NCBI GenBank assembly: GCA_014729595.1
Contig: WJJU01000747.1
Location: 1 to 5,804, forward strand
Direction: 5' to 3'
Length of the DNA: 5,804 bases
Origin: Chitinivibrionales bacterium
GTDB taxonomy: Bacteria > Fibrobacterota > Chitinivibrionia > Chitinivibrionales > WJMI01
Position 1 is the first letter of the stretch. Each line of letters starts with the position of its first letter. Below are positions 5,233 through 5,804 of the stretch, piece after piece. A program made the translations under genes and the position numbers. The notes beneath the pieces were generated by a model, which worked only from the letters and a program-made list of their open reading frames with translations, did no database searches and was not told the origin of the DNA.

Positions 5233-5804
5233 TGGATTTGTTTCCTCACATCGATAAGCCGGGGGATTTTTCGGTTTTTGAAATACGAGCCGTCAACGAA
5301 TTCAAAGACCAACTCCACTACTTGTGCACAGGTATAAAAAGAAAGCCCGCAATCATCCTCGAGCGCTCGACGAATACGTTCGCGCGCTTGGTGCATACGC
5401 TTGGGAAGACGCAGGGTGAAGCGCACTTTGGTTTCGTCGTCCGAAAGCTCCACCTGGTAAAAATCCGATACGTTTTCCGGACCGTAAATAATGTTCCCGA
5501 TGTCCGGAACGGAAAATTTTGTACCAAAGAGCGCGAACACATCGTTGCCGCGCGCCACGACCTCTATGCGCGGAACCGTTCGCCCGCACCGACAAGGCTC
5601 GCTTTGCATGCGGAGACGATCGCCGTTATGGTATCGAAGGTTGGGTTTGCCGGTTTGAACAAGGGACGTGTATACGGCAAGTCCCGTCGTCGGGTCGTGC
5701 GGGTCGGGCTCGAGATGAAGAACAACGCTGTCGGCGAAGAGGTGCATGCCGTCATGAGCCGGGCATTCGGCCGCGATCCATCCTACATCGGTCGAGCCAT
5801 AGAG
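5214..5804 (-). CDS. PaaK / phenylacetate-CoA-ligase-like adenylate-forming enzyme, C-terminal part (5' cut by window)
   Basis: The frame is open to the right edge; 196 residues are visible, running past the internal ATG at 5745-5747, which is not the true start. It begins LYGSTDVGW, the A5-type motif of ANL enzymes (Y-G-S-T/S-E/D-x-G), then AAECPAHDGMHL as in PaaK-type proteins. RYHNGDR at about 57-63 is the TGD-like motif (A7). CRCGRTVPRIE at 71-81 is the Cys-x-Cys-Gly-Arg signature of PaaK and coenzyme F390 synthetase relatives. ARGNDVF at 84-90 is the hinge region (A8). NRKIPRLID near the C-terminus places the expected catalytic Lys (A10). These enzymes activate a carboxylic acid with ATP and pass it to CoA or another acceptor. 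The variant A8 and TGD-like sequences suggest a diverged substrate. The missing N-terminus would hold the P-loop. It overlaps the transglutaminase-like gene downstream. Confidence 0.85.
   Translation of the reverse strand, partial: LYGSTDVGWIAAECPAHDGMHLFADSVVLHLEPDPHDPTTGLAVYTSLVQTGKPNLRYHNGDRLRMQSEPCRCGRTVPRIEVVARGNDVFALFGTKFSVPDIGNIIYGPENVSDFYQVELSDDETKVRFTLRLPKRMHQARERIRRALEDDCGLSFYTCAQVVELVFEFVDGSYFKNRKIPRLIDVRKQIQCADRN

Noticed and set aside
5214..5747. Complete 177-residue gene starting at the ATG at 5745-5747
   Set aside because: The frame stays open to 5804 and the extra residues (LYGSTDVGW and on) form the expected ANL motif, so this Met is internal.

Overview
The window reads as a stretch of bacterial chromosome. 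Genes are tightly packed, recognisable Shine-Dalgarno sequences precede the start codons, starts are ATG or GTG, and neighbouring genes overlap by 4 and 19 bases. Sampled rows of the minus-strand genes are roughly 50-57% GC by hand count. The one clear plus-strand gene is lower, about 44%. Nothing in the sequence lets me name a phylum. There is no rRNA, tRNA, CRISPR array or recognisable transposase.

Left edge, plus strand (1-536): a short open frame that may be the tail of an upstream gene is followed after 21 bases by a complete small gene for a PUA-like/ASCH-type protein. The stretch before it holds a nested inverted repeat and an 8-base direct repeat with a 10-base period. Between 537 and 831 lies a gap where protein-like text moves through three frames, possibly a decayed gene.

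Centre, minus strand (832-3302): a two-gene unit read right to left. The first gene is a two-transmembrane potassium channel with a TVGYGD filter and two tandem cytoplasmic RCK (TrkA-type) domains. The second is a class I SAM-dependent methyltransferase. The channel's stop and the methyltransferase's GTG start share the four bases GTGA, so the two are probably translated in a coupled way. The methyltransferase is convergent with the plus-strand gene at the left.

Spacer (3303-3810): about 500 bases without a convincing gene. It contains two copies of a GC-rich hairpin motif, further inverted repeats after the next gene, and a possible weak promoter for the channel gene.

Right part, minus strand (3811-5804): a second unit. 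A PaaK/phenylacetate-CoA-ligase-like adenylating enzyme, cut off by the right edge, overlaps by 19 bases a 473-residue protein with a transglutaminase/papain-like Cys-His-Asp triad. Together they suggest ATP-dependent acyl activation followed by acyl transfer or hydrolysis, but the substrate is unknown. This pair is the most interesting content of the window.
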